DNA of 64,000 nt from Sphingopyxis macrogoltabida (GTDB taxonomy: Bacteria > Pseudomonadota > Alphaproteobacteria > Sphingomonadales > Sphingomonadaceae), in contig NZ_CP009429.1 of the NCBI RefSeq assembly GCF_001314325.1, positions 3,658,501-3,722,500 of the forward strand, read 5' to 3'. A program made the translations under genes and the position numbers. The notes beneath the pieces were generated by a model that saw nothing but the letters and a program-made list of their open reading frames with translations, was not told where the DNA came from and did no database searches. Below, piece after piece: positions 28,601 through 36,929 of the stretch. The stretch's first letter is position 1. Each line of letters begins with the position of its first letter.

Positions 28601-30356
28601 CGGCACAACCGGTGCCCGGGCCTATGCGGTGCATGCCGGCGTTTCCTATCAGGCCTCGGCCACGCCGCAACTCGACGCCGACGGCGTGCTCACCGATGCC
28701 GGCGATCTCGGCATCGGCACCGCGCAGGCGGTCGATGTCGCGGGAGACGCCTCGGTGGTCGTCGGACGCTATGTCGACGGCGCCCCACGCTTCCGCGGCT
28801 TCAATAACGATGTCGGCGCGAACGGCGGCATTCCGTGGGTGGTCACCGCCCCGCTGACGACGCCGCTGCCGACCAGCGGCACGATCGATTACGATGTGCT
28901 CGCGGCCACGAAACCCGTCTTCGCGTCGGGGCGCGCCGCGCCGGGCACCTTCGACGCGAACCTGACCATCGGCTTCGACGCCTCCAGCCTCAGCTATGGC
29001 TTCGACGGCACCATCGTCATGCCCGAAGCGGGCGGCAACGTGCGCTACGACTTCGCCTCCGAGGGCCGCGCCGACGGCGCCCTCGTCAGCACCTTCGGGG
29101 TCAATCCGGTGTTCAACATGAACGGCAAGATGACCGGCAACGGCGACGCCTGTTCCAGCGACGGCTGCCTGATCCTCTTCTACGGCGGCTTTGGCGGCTC
29201 GGCCGACCGCGTCGGCATGACCTATCAGACCATCGACAACCCAAATTTCCAGACCGCCGAGCGAATCCAGGGCGCGGTTGCCTTTGCCGCGACGGGCTCG
29301 GGCGGACCCGGCCCCGATCCGGACCCCGAACCGCAGCCGGAACCCGGCATCGCGACCGGCCAGTATGAGAACCAGTATCTGATCAACCTGACCTACGCCA
29401 ATTTCGACGCCCAATATCGCTCGAAAGTCACCTATGACGATGCGGGCGTGCTGGTCGGCTGGACGCGCGACAATGGCTCGCCGCAGGGCGTCCAGCGCCC
29501 CGGCCCCGCCGGCGAAAGCGGCAGCGTCGATGGCGTTATCGGCTGGACGCGCTGGCTCGACACCAATAATTTCGGCCTCGACGATCCGAACCTCGCCAAC
29601 AGCGGCAACCCGATCCTGTCGGGCACTTTCGCGACCGCGCTGCCCACGACCGGCCGTGTCGACTATGCCCTCGTCGGCGCGACGCGGCCGACCGACCGGC
29701 TCGCCAACCTTGCACCGGGCAGCTTCACCGGCAGTGTTGCGGTCGATTTCGCGACCAAGCGCGTCGGCTTCGATTTCGACATCGGCATCGACCAATATGG
29801 CTGGAACGTGAAGACGGCAGGCGGCGCGGCCGATCCGAACAACGGCGGCTATCGCCTGACCGGCAACAACGAGATCGACGGCCTCGCGCTGATCAGCGGC
29901 ACCACCGCCGCGAGCTGCACCGCCACCTGCTCCAGCAATGTGCGCGGCGCCCTGTTCGGTCCCGGCGCGACCCATTTCGGCGCCGCCTATACGGTCAATG
30001 ACGCGGGCGCCGGGCTTGTCGTCTCGGGCGTCGCCGCCTTCGCCGGCCAGCCCGCCGCGCCGACCAACCCCTATGCCCGCATGGCGCCGGGCGGCGGCAA
30101 TCCCGTCGCGGCAACCGCAGCCCCCACGACGCCGCTGCCGGCCGGCGCGCCCGCCGGGACCGGCTCGCCGCCGCCAGCATCGCTTTCGGCCGATTGGGGG
30201 CGCTGGGCCGCATCGTCGGCAGGCACACTTCCCGTCGCCGCGCCCGGTACGCCTGCCCTGCCGACCGCGGCCCCGCAGCCCGGCGACGCGGGCGACCTGC
30301 GCCAGCGCGCCGAACGCCTGCTCGGCGGGCTGGTCAGCTTCAAAGCGCCGCGTTGA
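25650..30356 (+). CDS. Giant predicted type XI cargo: FecR-like domain, 76-aa tandem repeats, two TbpB-like barrels
   Basis: The protein has 1568 residues. A Sec signal peptide (cleavage after APAFA, no lipobox) leads into a FecR-like domain (about 30-160). A helical tandem-repeat domain of about 76-residue units (about 340-970) follows. Two related beta-rich domains (about 980-1217 and 1240-1468) are separated by an acidic Pro-rich linker (PDPDPEPQPEPG). Both beta domains share GTIDYDVLAATKP / GRVDYALVGATRP, a G-rich barrel pattern and a Cys pair, like the C-lobe barrel of TbpB-type Slam cargo. The C-terminus is Ala/Pro/Gly-rich. It lies 21 bp after the Slam-like gene. I infer a surface or secreted, non-lipidated cargo; its ligand is unknown. 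Confidence 0.75.
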   Translation: MTHNPQLRPQLRLATALLVGASSLSLAAPAFAGDLLFSSKGDKSFEFGARVNQLDGLKQVRLDDGAVVSVLGVADYRIDTDGSVHLYAGSLTVAGGDGTTIVRMPDGVEGRIAGRASAATFSVGADGKGRGHVLTGAVDIGPADAPRRFAAGQLFAFAPGERAQQVVSNGAQATPAASDAADAPIADMRAGGPVAAAANGVPVTLGDALAAAGASSDVLAAARRVDAAVANPAIESFPSGDLALLVAGAAGLEHAYGGTPFPGAQADIIRTYLAHLAAGRSGADFLTAYAGFLGQYLDLLRSNAAPSSFGSASLADINAFIAYAGCTGRLGQLGAQDRVLADAYLAFLQGGGSPDRFGRNFTDLTAAYFAFIRGGGNPADFGQASAATIDAYIRFLADSGLVQRLRATDRALLAAYLGNGGIAFAAEYRAALDAYFAFLASGRLPSAYGALDAATLRSYLETLADAGLLDTVAGDRAAFYSAYLAFLRGGGAPDAFAGLPANIFAGYANQLDAYFAFLAAGNLPSDYDGADIEQLRAYLAALQAGGALDRFLGDRTEFFAAYLAFLQGGGQPNAFPGLNANIFAGYADALAAYYAYLANGGVPSAYGALTQETIRAYIAALQGAGASNAFLAELAGFYSDYFAFLAGGGNPDNFAGLPVPPDFAAFAAALNAYAAFLAAGGLPADYDAQQLATLETYLASITGSGQAASLLGANADLLNAYFAYLAGGGTPNGFSGLPIYSNYVSALNAYYAFLAGGGLPADYTALTPAQIRAYLSALNGAGGFASHAGLDAFFTGYFAFIAGGGNPAQFAGLPVYADYVTALNAYYAFLAAGGLPTEYTALTQAQISAYLAALNGAGGFTSHAGLDAFFAQYYAFLAAGGDPVEYGGLPVYSDYLAAVQAYYSFLLGGGRPSEYTALTPEQIETYLALLDGAGVLDDRLSGPILAFLTGYLAYLETGGDPDQFAGLPDPGGPDNPQYAGGFPSGTTGARAYAVHAGVSYQASATPQLDADGVLTDAGDLGIGTAQAVDVAGDASVVVGRYVDGAPRFRGFNNDVGANGGIPWVVTAPLTTPLPTSGTIDYDVLAATKPVFASGRAAPGTFDANLTIGFDASSLSYGFDGTIVMPEAGGNVRYDFASEGRADGALVSTFGVNPVFNMNGKMTGNGDACSSDGCLILFYGGFGGSADRVGMTYQTIDNPNFQTAERIQGAVAFAATGSGGPGPDPDPEPQPEPGIATGQYENQYLINLTYANFDAQYRSKVTYDDAGVLVGWTRDNGSPQGVQRPGPAGESGSVDGVIGWTRWLDTNNFGLDDPNLANSGNPILSGTFATALPTTGRVDYALVGATRPTDRLANLAPGSFTGSVAVDFATKRVGFDFDIGIDQYGWNVKTAGGAADPNNGGYRLTGNNEIDGLALISGTTAASCTATCSSNVRGALFGPGATHFGAAYTVNDAGAGLVVSGVAAFAGQPAAPTNPYARMAPGGGNPVAATAAPTTPLPAGAPAGTGSPPPASLSADWGRWAASSAGTLPVAAPGTPALPTAAPQPGDAGDLRQRAERLLGGLVSFKAPR
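26670..28560 (+). repeat. Tandem repeats of about 228 bp encoding the AYxAFLAxGGxP units
   Basis: Eight or so degenerate units encode AYYAFLAGGGLPADYTALT, then AYLxALNGAGG and FxxYFAFIAGGGNPxxFAGLP. Measured on two late copies (27888 and 28116), the period is exactly 228 bp (76 aa). Late copies are most alike, suggesting recent duplication at the 3' side of the block; early ones are diverged. Each unit contains two half-repeats of the GGG-x-P type. Confidence 0.8.
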
Positions 30357-30396
30357 CCGGGGCGCCGCGATCCTTTCCGGCCGGGCAGCATGCTTG

Positions 30397-30430
30397 CCCC
30401 GTCCCTTCGGCCGTGCCAGAAGGGACGGGG
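30397..30430 (+). terminator. Strong hairpin between the giant cargo gene and the response regulator
   Basis: CCCCGTCCCTT (30397-30407) pairs perfectly with AAGGGACGGGG (30420-30430) over a 12-base loop, 41 bp after the cargo stop. No T-run follows, so it may be a Rho-assisted terminator, an attenuator or an mRNA 3' stabiliser separating the cargo mRNA from the regulator genes. Confidence 0.5.
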
Positions 30431-30466
30431 TCGCCTGCCATTATGGGGGATTGCAGCGCCAACATC

Positions 30467-31153
30467 ATGGAAACGCTGAAGATATTATATGTCGAGGATG
30501 ACCAACGCGCCGCCTCGGAGGTGCAGGCGCTCGCCGCCGCGCGCGGCGACATCGTCACCTGGGAAAACAGCGGCGCCGGCGGGCTGTTGCGCGCCGGCAT
30601 GGAAAAATTCGACGTCATCATCCTCGATCGCATGCTCGGCGATCTCGACGGGCTAACGATCGTCAAACGGCTCCGCGAAAGCGGGGTGGGCACCCCGGTG
30701 CTCATGCTCTCGGCGCTCGGACGCACCACCGACCGTGCCGAGGGGCTCGACGCGGGCGCCGACGATTATCTCGCCAAGCCGTTCGAGGCCGAGGAACTGA
30801 TGGCGCGGCTGCGCGCCCTCTACCGCCGCGCATCGGGACGCGAGCATAGCGCCGTCATCCTCTACGGCGCCTTCGAATGCCATGTGAAGGCGCGCACCGC
30901 CTTCCGCCAGAACCGGCACCTCGCGCTCAGCCCGCGCGAGTTCGAACTGTTCCGCTATTTCATGGAAAATGCGGGCGAGGTGGTGACGCGCGAGATGCTG
31001 CTGCGCGATGTGTGGAACATGTCGTTCGATCCGCAGACGAACGTCGTCGACGTCAACGTCGGCCGGCTGCGGCGCAAGCTCGAGGACGGCTTCGCCAGCC
31101 CCGCGCTCGAAACCATCTGGGGCTCGGGCTACCGCCTGCTCGACGGGAGGTAG
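30467..31153 (+). CDS. OmpR-family response regulator
   Basis: The receiver domain has the acidic pair (EDD, residues 10-12), the phospho-acceptor Asp54 in ILDRML, Ser/Thr (MLSALG) and Lys (LAKPFEAEELMARL). A winged-helix output domain follows (LSPREFELFRYFMEN, VDVNVGRLRRKLE, IWGSGYRLL). The length is 228 aa from the ATG at 30467; an ATG at 30443 is possible. It is followed directly by the sensor kinase. Its target is unknown, but the upstream Slam/cargo genes are the obvious candidates. Confidence 0.9.
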   Translation: METLKILYVEDDQRAASEVQALAAARGDIVTWENSGAGGLLRAGMEKFDVIILDRMLGDLDGLTIVKRLRESGVGTPVLMLSALGRTTDRAEGLDAGADDYLAKPFEAEELMARLRALYRRASGREHSAVILYGAFECHVKARTAFRQNRHLALSPREFELFRYFMENAGEVVTREMLLRDVWNMSFDPQTNVVDVNVGRLRRKLEDGFASPALETIWGSGYRLLDGR

Positions 31154-31158
31154 GAGCG

Positions 31159-32496
31159 ATCGCCCGCCGTTCGATCTTCTCGCGCATCGTCCGCCTCGCG
31201 ATCCTGCTGTCGCTGGCGCTCGTCTCCGGCCTGTGGATACTGACCGACCAGACGATCCGCGCGACCGTCGCCGCTTCGGCGCGCAAGGCGGTCGATGTCG
31301 ACCTTGCCGGGCTCGTCGATATCTATGCCACCAGCGGACGCGGCGAACTCGAACGGCGCATCGCCGACCGGCTGGCGATCACCCCGTCGGACGGCGGGGC
31401 GCCGCATTATCTGCTCGCCGATGCCCGCGGCGCGCGCCTCGCGGGCGACATTGCCGAATGGCCCGAACTCGACGCCGGGGTTTCGGAAAGCGGGACGATC
31501 CGCATCGGCGCCGGCACCGAAGTCTATGCCCGCGCGACCCGCCTCGGCCCCGCACTCCAGCTCGTCGTCGCGCGCGATACCGGCGACAATGGCGCGCTGT
31601 TGCAACGCGTGGCTTTGGTCTTTCTCGGCGGCGGCGCCCTGTTCGTGCTGCTCGTCGGCGGGCTTGGCCGCGCCGCCGCGGGCCGGCTGCACTGGCGGAT
31701 CGAACGCATCAACGACGCCTTTCGCGATTCTGACGAGGATCGGCTGGCGACTCTGCGCGGCGGCGCCGCGCGCGACGAGATCGACGAACTCACCGGCCAC
31801 AGCGCCGCGGCGCTGTCGCGGCAAAAACGGCTGATCGAGGCATATCGCGATGCCTCCGACCAGATCGCGCACGAGATTCGCACCCCGCTGATGCACCTCG
31901 ACGGGCGGCTCACCAAGGCGCTGGCGGCGGGCGCCGACAGCGCCGTCGCCGCGCGGCTGCTCGAGGCACGCGGCGACATCAAGCGGCTCGTGGCGATGCT
32001 CGAATCGTTGCTCGACATCGCCGCGAGCAAGGCACGGCGCGGCGACCGCCACGGGCTGCGCCCGGTCGATCTCAGCGCGATGGTGACCCGCATCTGCGAA
32101 CTTTACGCCGACAGCGCCGAGGATTCGGGGCATGATTTTTCGTGGTCGGTCGCGCCCGGCATCGTTTTCGAGGGCGAGGAAAGCCAGCTTGGCCAGCTCG
32201 TCACCAACCTGCTCGACAATGCGCTCAAATATGCGCCGGCGGGCAGTATGGTACGGCTGAAGCTCGCGCCAGGTCCGGTGCTGACGGTCGAGGACGACGG
32301 GCCGGGCGTGCCCGAAGCCGATCGCGAAAAAATCTTCGAACGCTTCCATCGCAGCGCCAATGTCCGGCGCGACGCACCGGGAAGCGGGCTAGGCCTTGCG
32401 CTGGCGCGCGCGATCGCCGAGCGCCACGATCTGACGCTCACGCTGGCGCCGTCCGAAAAGGGCGCGCGCTTCATCGTAAAGGAACAGGCGACATGA
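31159..32496 (+). CDS. Membrane sensor histidine kinase
   Basis: An N-terminal membrane helix (LAILLSLALVSGLWIL), a periplasmic domain of about 115 residues, a second helix (VALVFLGGGALFVLLVGGL) and HAMP-like linker lead to the HisKA motif with the phospho-His in DQIAHEIRTPL. The HATPase domain has NLLDNALKYAP, VEDDGPGVP and GSGLGLALARAI. No ATG, GTG or TTG exists in a sensible place in this frame. An ATC at 31159 stands eight bases after a perfect GGGAGG, so I place the start there; an upstream GTG near 31010 would overlap the regulator gene by about 140 bp. The gene is coupled to the next one by ATGA. Confidence 0.87.
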   Translation: MARRSIFSRIVRLAILLSLALVSGLWILTDQTIRATVAASARKAVDVDLAGLVDIYATSGRGELERRIADRLAITPSDGGAPHYLLADARGARLAGDIAEWPELDAGVSESGTIRIGAGTEVYARATRLGPALQLVVARDTGDNGALLQRVALVFLGGGALFVLLVGGLGRAAAGRLHWRIERINDAFRDSDEDRLATLRGGAARDEIDELTGHSAAALSRQKRLIEAYRDASDQIAHEIRTPLMHLDGRLTKALAAGADSAVAARLLEARGDIKRLVAMLESLLDIAASKARRGDRHGLRPVDLSAMVTRICELYADSAEDSGHDFSWSVAPGIVFEGEESQLGQLVTNLLDNALKYAPAGSMVRLKLAPGPVLTVEDDGPGVPEADREKIFERFHRSANVRRDAPGSGLGLALARAIAERHDLTLTLAPSEKGARFIVKEQAT

Positions 32497-33083
32497 CCCG
32501 GCGCAGCCACTCCCGCTGGATCGGCATCGGCCTTGTTGCGACGCTCGCCGGATGCGCGGCGCATGGCACCGAACCTCACGCTGCCGCCCCTCCGTCCGGC
32601 GCATCACGGGCCAGCGGCGTTGCGGCCGACCTCGCCGCCGCCGACGCGGCGCACGGGAATGGCGACAAGCGGGTGCTCGCGTCGACGCTGCTCCGCCTCG
32701 GCCAGCGCGGTGCACGGCCGCTCGATGCCGCGATCGCCGACGACCCGGTTCCGGTCTGGCGCGCGTCGGTTGCCGACAAGCTCCCGCCGTTACGCGGCCG
32801 CGCGCTCGGCCCCGGCTATGTGCGCGGCACGCTCGCGCCCGGCAACGAGACCAGCCTGAACCAGCTCTTCCTGTCCGGACAGGCGGCAACCATCGCGGCC
32901 GACTCGCAGCCGCAAAGCGAACTCCGGTTGCGCATCTACGACGGCGACGGCAAGCTCGTCTGCGACCGCAGGCCGGCGCACGCCCGCGATTGCCGCTTCA
33001 CCCCGGTCTTCACCCAGCGCTACCGGATCGAGCTCAGCAACGGCGGGGCGCGGCGGGTGAATTATTACCTCGTGCTCGACTAG
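32493..33083 (+). CDS. Predicted lipoprotein of unknown function
   Basis: A 196-residue protein with a lipobox (TLAGC, Cys21) after a basic N-terminus, so a lipidated envelope protein is expected. The mature part is Ala-rich and then changes to a beta-rich C-terminal half (GYVRGTLAPGNETSLNQLFL, LRLRIYDGDGKLVCDRR, FTQRYRIELSNGG). This resembles pre-peptidase-type or bacterial Ig-like stress-sensing folds, but I do not recognise a family. The start overlaps the kinase stop as ATGA, so it probably works with the two-component system as an accessory or target. Confidence 0.7.
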   Translation: MTRRSHSRWIGIGLVATLAGCAAHGTEPHAAAPPSGASRASGVAADLAAADAAHGNGDKRVLASTLLRLGQRGARPLDAAIADDPVPVWRASVADKLPPLRGRALGPGYVRGTLAPGNETSLNQLFLSGQAATIAADSQPQSELRLRIYDGDGKLVCDRRPAHARDCRFTPVFTQRYRIELSNGGARRVNYYLVLD

Positions 33084-33141
33084 CGTTCGGTCCGCCGTCC
33101 GTTGACTGGAGTGGCTGGGGGGAGCGGACGTTCGCTCATTT

Positions 33142-33230
33142 GTGCACCCCGGCGAAAGCCGGGGCCCAGAGCGTTGGAAAGCTAGCCTAGCGTGAATACA
33201 CCCTGGGCCCCGGCTTTCGCCGGGGTGCAC
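33142..33230. repeat. Long perfect inverted repeat with GCGAAAGC hairpins
   Basis: Two perfect 28-base arms (33142-33169 and 33203-33230; core CCCCGGCGAAAGCCGGGG) flank 33 variable bases. The rest of the 285-bp gap between the lipoprotein and CHAT genes shows nothing else. It is of the same general type as the repeat at 6398-6477 and may act as a terminator or a repeated mobile unit. Confidence 0.75.
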
Positions 33231-33368
33231 GTGAGTTATGCCCATAACCCGCCGAAACCAGCCAGCCTATTTTCATTCCCCACGCCTGAGCTTCCTCAAA
33301 AGGCTTGAATTTTGCGCCACTTCCGGCGCAAGAGCGCGCGGGGTCGCACGCAGATCGGGGGACGAGCG

Positions 33369-36203
33369 ATGCGGGATAGAACGGGCCGGGCGGCGCGACT
33401 GGCGGTAATGGCGATATGTCTGGCGTGGAGCGCGGGAGTAGCCGCAGCGCCGGCCTCGCCCGTCGACCGTGCGAAGCTCGACGCTCTCGTTGCGCGCATC
33501 GAGGTCGCCGAACCCGAAGCCGATCAGGCCGCCTATCGCGCCCTCGCCGACGAAACGCTGGCCGAGGCGCGGCGCCTCTACCCCGCCGGCCATCCCGAAA
33601 TCGCGGCGCGCGAGCTTTACGGCGCCATATCGCGCGCTTCGGCAGGCGAGATGGACGCGGCGCTCGCGATTATCGACCGGATCGCGCCGCAACTCGAAAA
33701 GGCGCCCGGCTATCGCAAGAGCTGGCGCGATACGCTGAGCCTCCGCGCTTATGTCGCCAGCTTCAAGGGCGATCATACGGCCTCGCTCGCGCTCAACGAA
33801 CAGCTTGTCGCCGATTATGCGAAGGACGCGCCGGGTAGCGACCACGCCGTCGCGCTTTCCAATCTCGCCGCCGCCTATCTCGAACAGGGGCGCCTCGACG
33901 AAGCGCTCGAACGCAACGCCCGGGCGGTCGAGATGGGGCTCGCGCTCGACCCCGTCCCCCCGGCGGTCGCGGTGTGGAGCGCCAACCGGATCGTCTATCT
34001 CTATTCGGCCGGCCGCACCGAGGAAGCGATCGCCGCGGCGCAAAATGCCATCGGGCGGACCGGCGGCGCACTGGGCGCCGACCATCCGATGATGGCCAAT
34101 CTCTATGCCAATTTCGGCGCCGTCCTGTTTCGCATCAACCGTCCGCACGATGCGATGCCGATGATCCGGCGCGCTTTCGAACTGACCGAAAAGGCCAGCG
34201 GCGGACCCAACCAGAATAGCGCCGCGATGCGGGTGCAGTTTGCGCAGGCGCTGACCCGCGCCAGGCAATATGACGACGCCATCGCCTTCCTCGACGTCGC
34301 GACACCGATCATCGACAAGCAGCTCGGCGCGCAAAGCGACCGCGCCCTCGTCGCGCGCGATACGCGGCTGATCGCATTGATCGGCACCGGCCGCGGCGCC
34401 GAGGCGCAGCCGCTGGCCCGCGAACTTCTGGCCATCCGCGACGAGCGCCTGCCTGAAGGGCATCGCGATCGCGCCAACGCGCGCGACAATCTGGCGAAGG
34501 CGGCCTTCGCCAACGCCGACTGGGCGGGCGCCGAAAATGCGGCGGCGGAAGCGGTCGCGCTGCGCATGAAAATGCTGCCCGCCGACCACCCCGACCTGCT
34601 GCTGGCCCGCGCCATGGTGCTGCGCGCGCAGGACCGCGGCGACAGCCGTCCGGCCGCCGATCTCGTGGCGGAAGCGCGCAGCCTGTTCGCGGATCTCACG
34701 CTCGGCGCCAACCTAGCGCGCGGGTCGGCGCAGGCCGAACGCCAGCGCCCGGCCTATGGCTGGCTCGCCGAACTGTTCGCGCGGCGCGGCGCGATCAACG
34801 ACGCGTTCGAGGCGCAGCAATGGGCGGCGCGCAGCAGTATCGACGATGCACTGGCCATAGCCGAAAGCGAACGCGCCGCCGCCACCGACGCCGGCTTCGC
34901 GACCAAGGTTGCCGAACGGCGCCAGTTGCTGGCCGCGCGGCAGGGGCTGAACGCCCGGATCGAGGCGAACCTCGCGCGCCCCGATCCGGCCTTCGACCTT
35001 GTCGCCGTGACGGGCGAACTCGCGGCCAACCGGCAAGCGATCCTCGCGCTCGACGCCGGGCTTGCGCCGTCCGAACTCGCCCGGCTCGTCTTCACGCCGT
35101 CGACGCTCGCCGAAATGGAAGCCGCGACCGGCAACGCCGGCGCAACCGCGATGCTCACCGATCTGGGCGGCGCGTGGCTCGCGACGCTCACCCGCGGCAA
35201 CGAGCCGCTCCAATATCTGATCCCGGCCGCCGCGCCGGTCGGGGCGCTCGTCGCACGGCTCCGCGCCTCGCTCGACGCGGGCGATCGGGGCGCCTTCGAC
35301 CGGGCGGCGGCGGCCGACCTCTATGCGTTGCTGTTTCCGGAAAAGGCGGCCGCAATGCTGCGCCCCGTGCGCCAGCTCGCGGTGATCGCCAACGGCTCGC
35401 TCGGCGCGCTGCCCCTCGGCCTGCTCGTGCCCGACGCGCGCAGCGGCGATTATCTGATCGACCGCCTCGCACTCAGCCGGCGGGTCCGCGCGCCGCGGGC
35501 CGGCGATCCGCATGGCGATGCGGCGCCCGCCGACGGCACGCTGATCGCCCTCGGCGGGGTCGAAGGCCGCAAGGCGGGCTCGCTGATGGCGATGCGCTCC
35601 GCCGGCACCGCGCGGGCCATCGATGCCTTGCCCGAGCTTCCCGACGCCGCGCGCGAACTGTCGGCGCTGGCCGCCGCGATCGGCGGCGGCAATTCGCGCC
35701 TGCTGATCGGCGAGCGCGCGACCGAGGCCGAATTGCGCGCGACCACCGTGCCGCGCGGCGCCGTGCTCGCCTTTGCGACGCACGGCCTGATCTCGGGCGA
35801 ACTCGACGGGCTCGACGAACCGGCACTGCTGCTGACCCCGGCCGGCGGCGACGACGGCCTGCTCAAACCGAGCGAGATCGGCGGTCTCAGCCTGCCGGCG
35901 CGGCTGGTCATCCTGTCGGCATGCAACACCGCGGGGGCGGCCGGTGCCGACCGGCCGCAACTCTCGGGGCTGGTTCAGGGCTTTTTCCTCGCCGGCGCGG
36001 ACGAGGTGATGGCCAGCCACTGGCCGGTCCGCGACGATGTCGCGCGGCGGCTGTCGGTGGGCACCGTCCGCGGGCTGCGCGCGGGTTCCGATCCGGCCAG
36101 CGCGCTCCGCGACGCGATCCGCAAGATCCGCAAGGGAAGCGACGGCGAGGCGCGCGTGGCGCATCCCGCCCATTGGGCGCCGTTCGAACTTTTCTCTCGA
36201 TAG
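33369..36203 (+). CDS. Secreted TPR-CHAT domain protein (caspase-like peptidase)
   Basis: A signal peptide (cleavage near GVAAAPA) precedes about 400 residues of TPR-like helices (LSNLAAAYLEQGRLDEALERN, LYANFGAVLFRINRPHDAM). A linker then leads to a C-terminal CHAT domain. The caspase-type dyad is intact: His805 in FATHGLISGE and Cys852 in VILSACNTAG. The length is 944 aa. CHAT proteins with TPRs often sit with surface-secretion genes in proteobacteria. Here it ends the block begun by the Slam-like gene, though 285 bp with an inverted repeat separate it from the lipoprotein. Substrate unknown. Confidence 0.88.
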   Translation: MRDRTGRAARLAVMAICLAWSAGVAAAPASPVDRAKLDALVARIEVAEPEADQAAYRALADETLAEARRLYPAGHPEIAARELYGAISRASAGEMDAALAIIDRIAPQLEKAPGYRKSWRDTLSLRAYVASFKGDHTASLALNEQLVADYAKDAPGSDHAVALSNLAAAYLEQGRLDEALERNARAVEMGLALDPVPPAVAVWSANRIVYLYSAGRTEEAIAAAQNAIGRTGGALGADHPMMANLYANFGAVLFRINRPHDAMPMIRRAFELTEKASGGPNQNSAAMRVQFAQALTRARQYDDAIAFLDVATPIIDKQLGAQSDRALVARDTRLIALIGTGRGAEAQPLARELLAIRDERLPEGHRDRANARDNLAKAAFANADWAGAENAAAEAVALRMKMLPADHPDLLLARAMVLRAQDRGDSRPAADLVAEARSLFADLTLGANLARGSAQAERQRPAYGWLAELFARRGAINDAFEAQQWAARSSIDDALAIAESERAAATDAGFATKVAERRQLLAARQGLNARIEANLARPDPAFDLVAVTGELAANRQAILALDAGLAPSELARLVFTPSTLAEMEAATGNAGATAMLTDLGGAWLATLTRGNEPLQYLIPAAAPVGALVARLRASLDAGDRGAFDRAAAADLYALLFPEKAAAMLRPVRQLAVIANGSLGALPLGLLVPDARSGDYLIDRLALSRRVRAPRAGDPHGDAAPADGTLIALGGVEGRKAGSLMAMRSAGTARAIDALPELPDAARELSALAAAIGGGNSRLLIGERATEAELRATTVPRGAVLAFATHGLISGELDGLDEPALLLTPAGGDDGLLKPSEIGGLSLPARLVILSACNTAGAAGADRPQLSGLVQGFFLAGADEVMASHWPVRDDVARRLSVGTVRGLRAGSDPASALRDAIRKIRKGSDGEARVAHPAHWAPFELFSR

Positions 36204-36225
36204 GGCAGCGGAGCAGAGTCGGGGT

Positions 36226-36885
36226 CTATTCGACTTTCAGGTCTTCGGACCGCAGATTCTTCACCAGTTCGATGAAGGATTTTTTGGCGAGCGCCTGCAA
36301 CACCGGCATCCGCGCGGCCCAGGGCTTCTCATAGCCCGCGAAGACCGTCATTCCCTCCATCGACGCGGAAATGAACAGCGCCAGTATTTCACGTGCTTCG
36401 CCCGACAGGCTGGGGTTGATCTCCGCGATCAGTTCGTTGAGCGATACGCGCGCGCGTTCGTAAAGCTCGTTCATCCGGTCGTGAACGAAGCCGTCGTGGT
36501 TCGCCATCGCCCAGAGTTCGGGAAAGAAGCGCGTCGTCTTCTTCGTCGTGATATCCTCGAGGATGAGCTCGACCAGATTCTCGAGCCGCGCCTCGGCGCT
36601 TGCGCCGGGCTCGTGGATGATCTCGTCGAACGCTTCCTCGTAACTGCTGATCACCGCGTTCAGCAGTTCGCGAATCAGGTCGTCCTTCGATTTGAAATAA
36701 TAGTTGAGGCTGCCGACGTTCATTCCCGATTCGGTCGCGATTCGGCGCAGCGTCAGCGCCGATGCGCCCTGATCGACCAACAGCGTCAGCGCCGACCGCA
36801 ATATCTGCTCAAAGCCATCCTGACCCCGCGCATAGCCCCCCGTCCGCGGCGTGATCTTCAGGTCGGGAACGATGAAATTGGTCAC
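36226..36885 (-). CDS. TetR-family regulator of the amine-catabolic operon
   Basis: The TetR helix-turn-helix is clear (ILRSALTLLVDQGASALTL, MNVGSLNYYFKSKDDLIREL), followed by an all-helical ligand domain. I choose the GTG at 36885, which has an AGG site ten bases upstream, giving 219 aa; the longer frame to 36987 runs through the operator region. It is divergent from the amine dehydrogenase operon, with two 14-bp palindromes between them. The effector is probably the amine or an intermediate. Confidence 0.88.
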   Translation of the reverse strand: MTNFIVPDLKITPRTGGYARGQDGFEQILRSALTLLVDQGASALTLRRIATESGMNVGSLNYYFKSKDDLIRELLNAVISSYEEAFDEIIHEPGASAEARLENLVELILEDITTKKTTRFFPELWAMANHDGFVHDRMNELYERARVSLNELIAEINPSLSGEAREILALFISASMEGMTVFAGYEKPWAARMPVLQALAKKSFIELVKNLRSEDLKVE

Positions 36886-36929
36886 TTTTTTAGGGCCTCC
36901 TCCCCTCCGCCTAGCCAGTTCGCCCTCGC

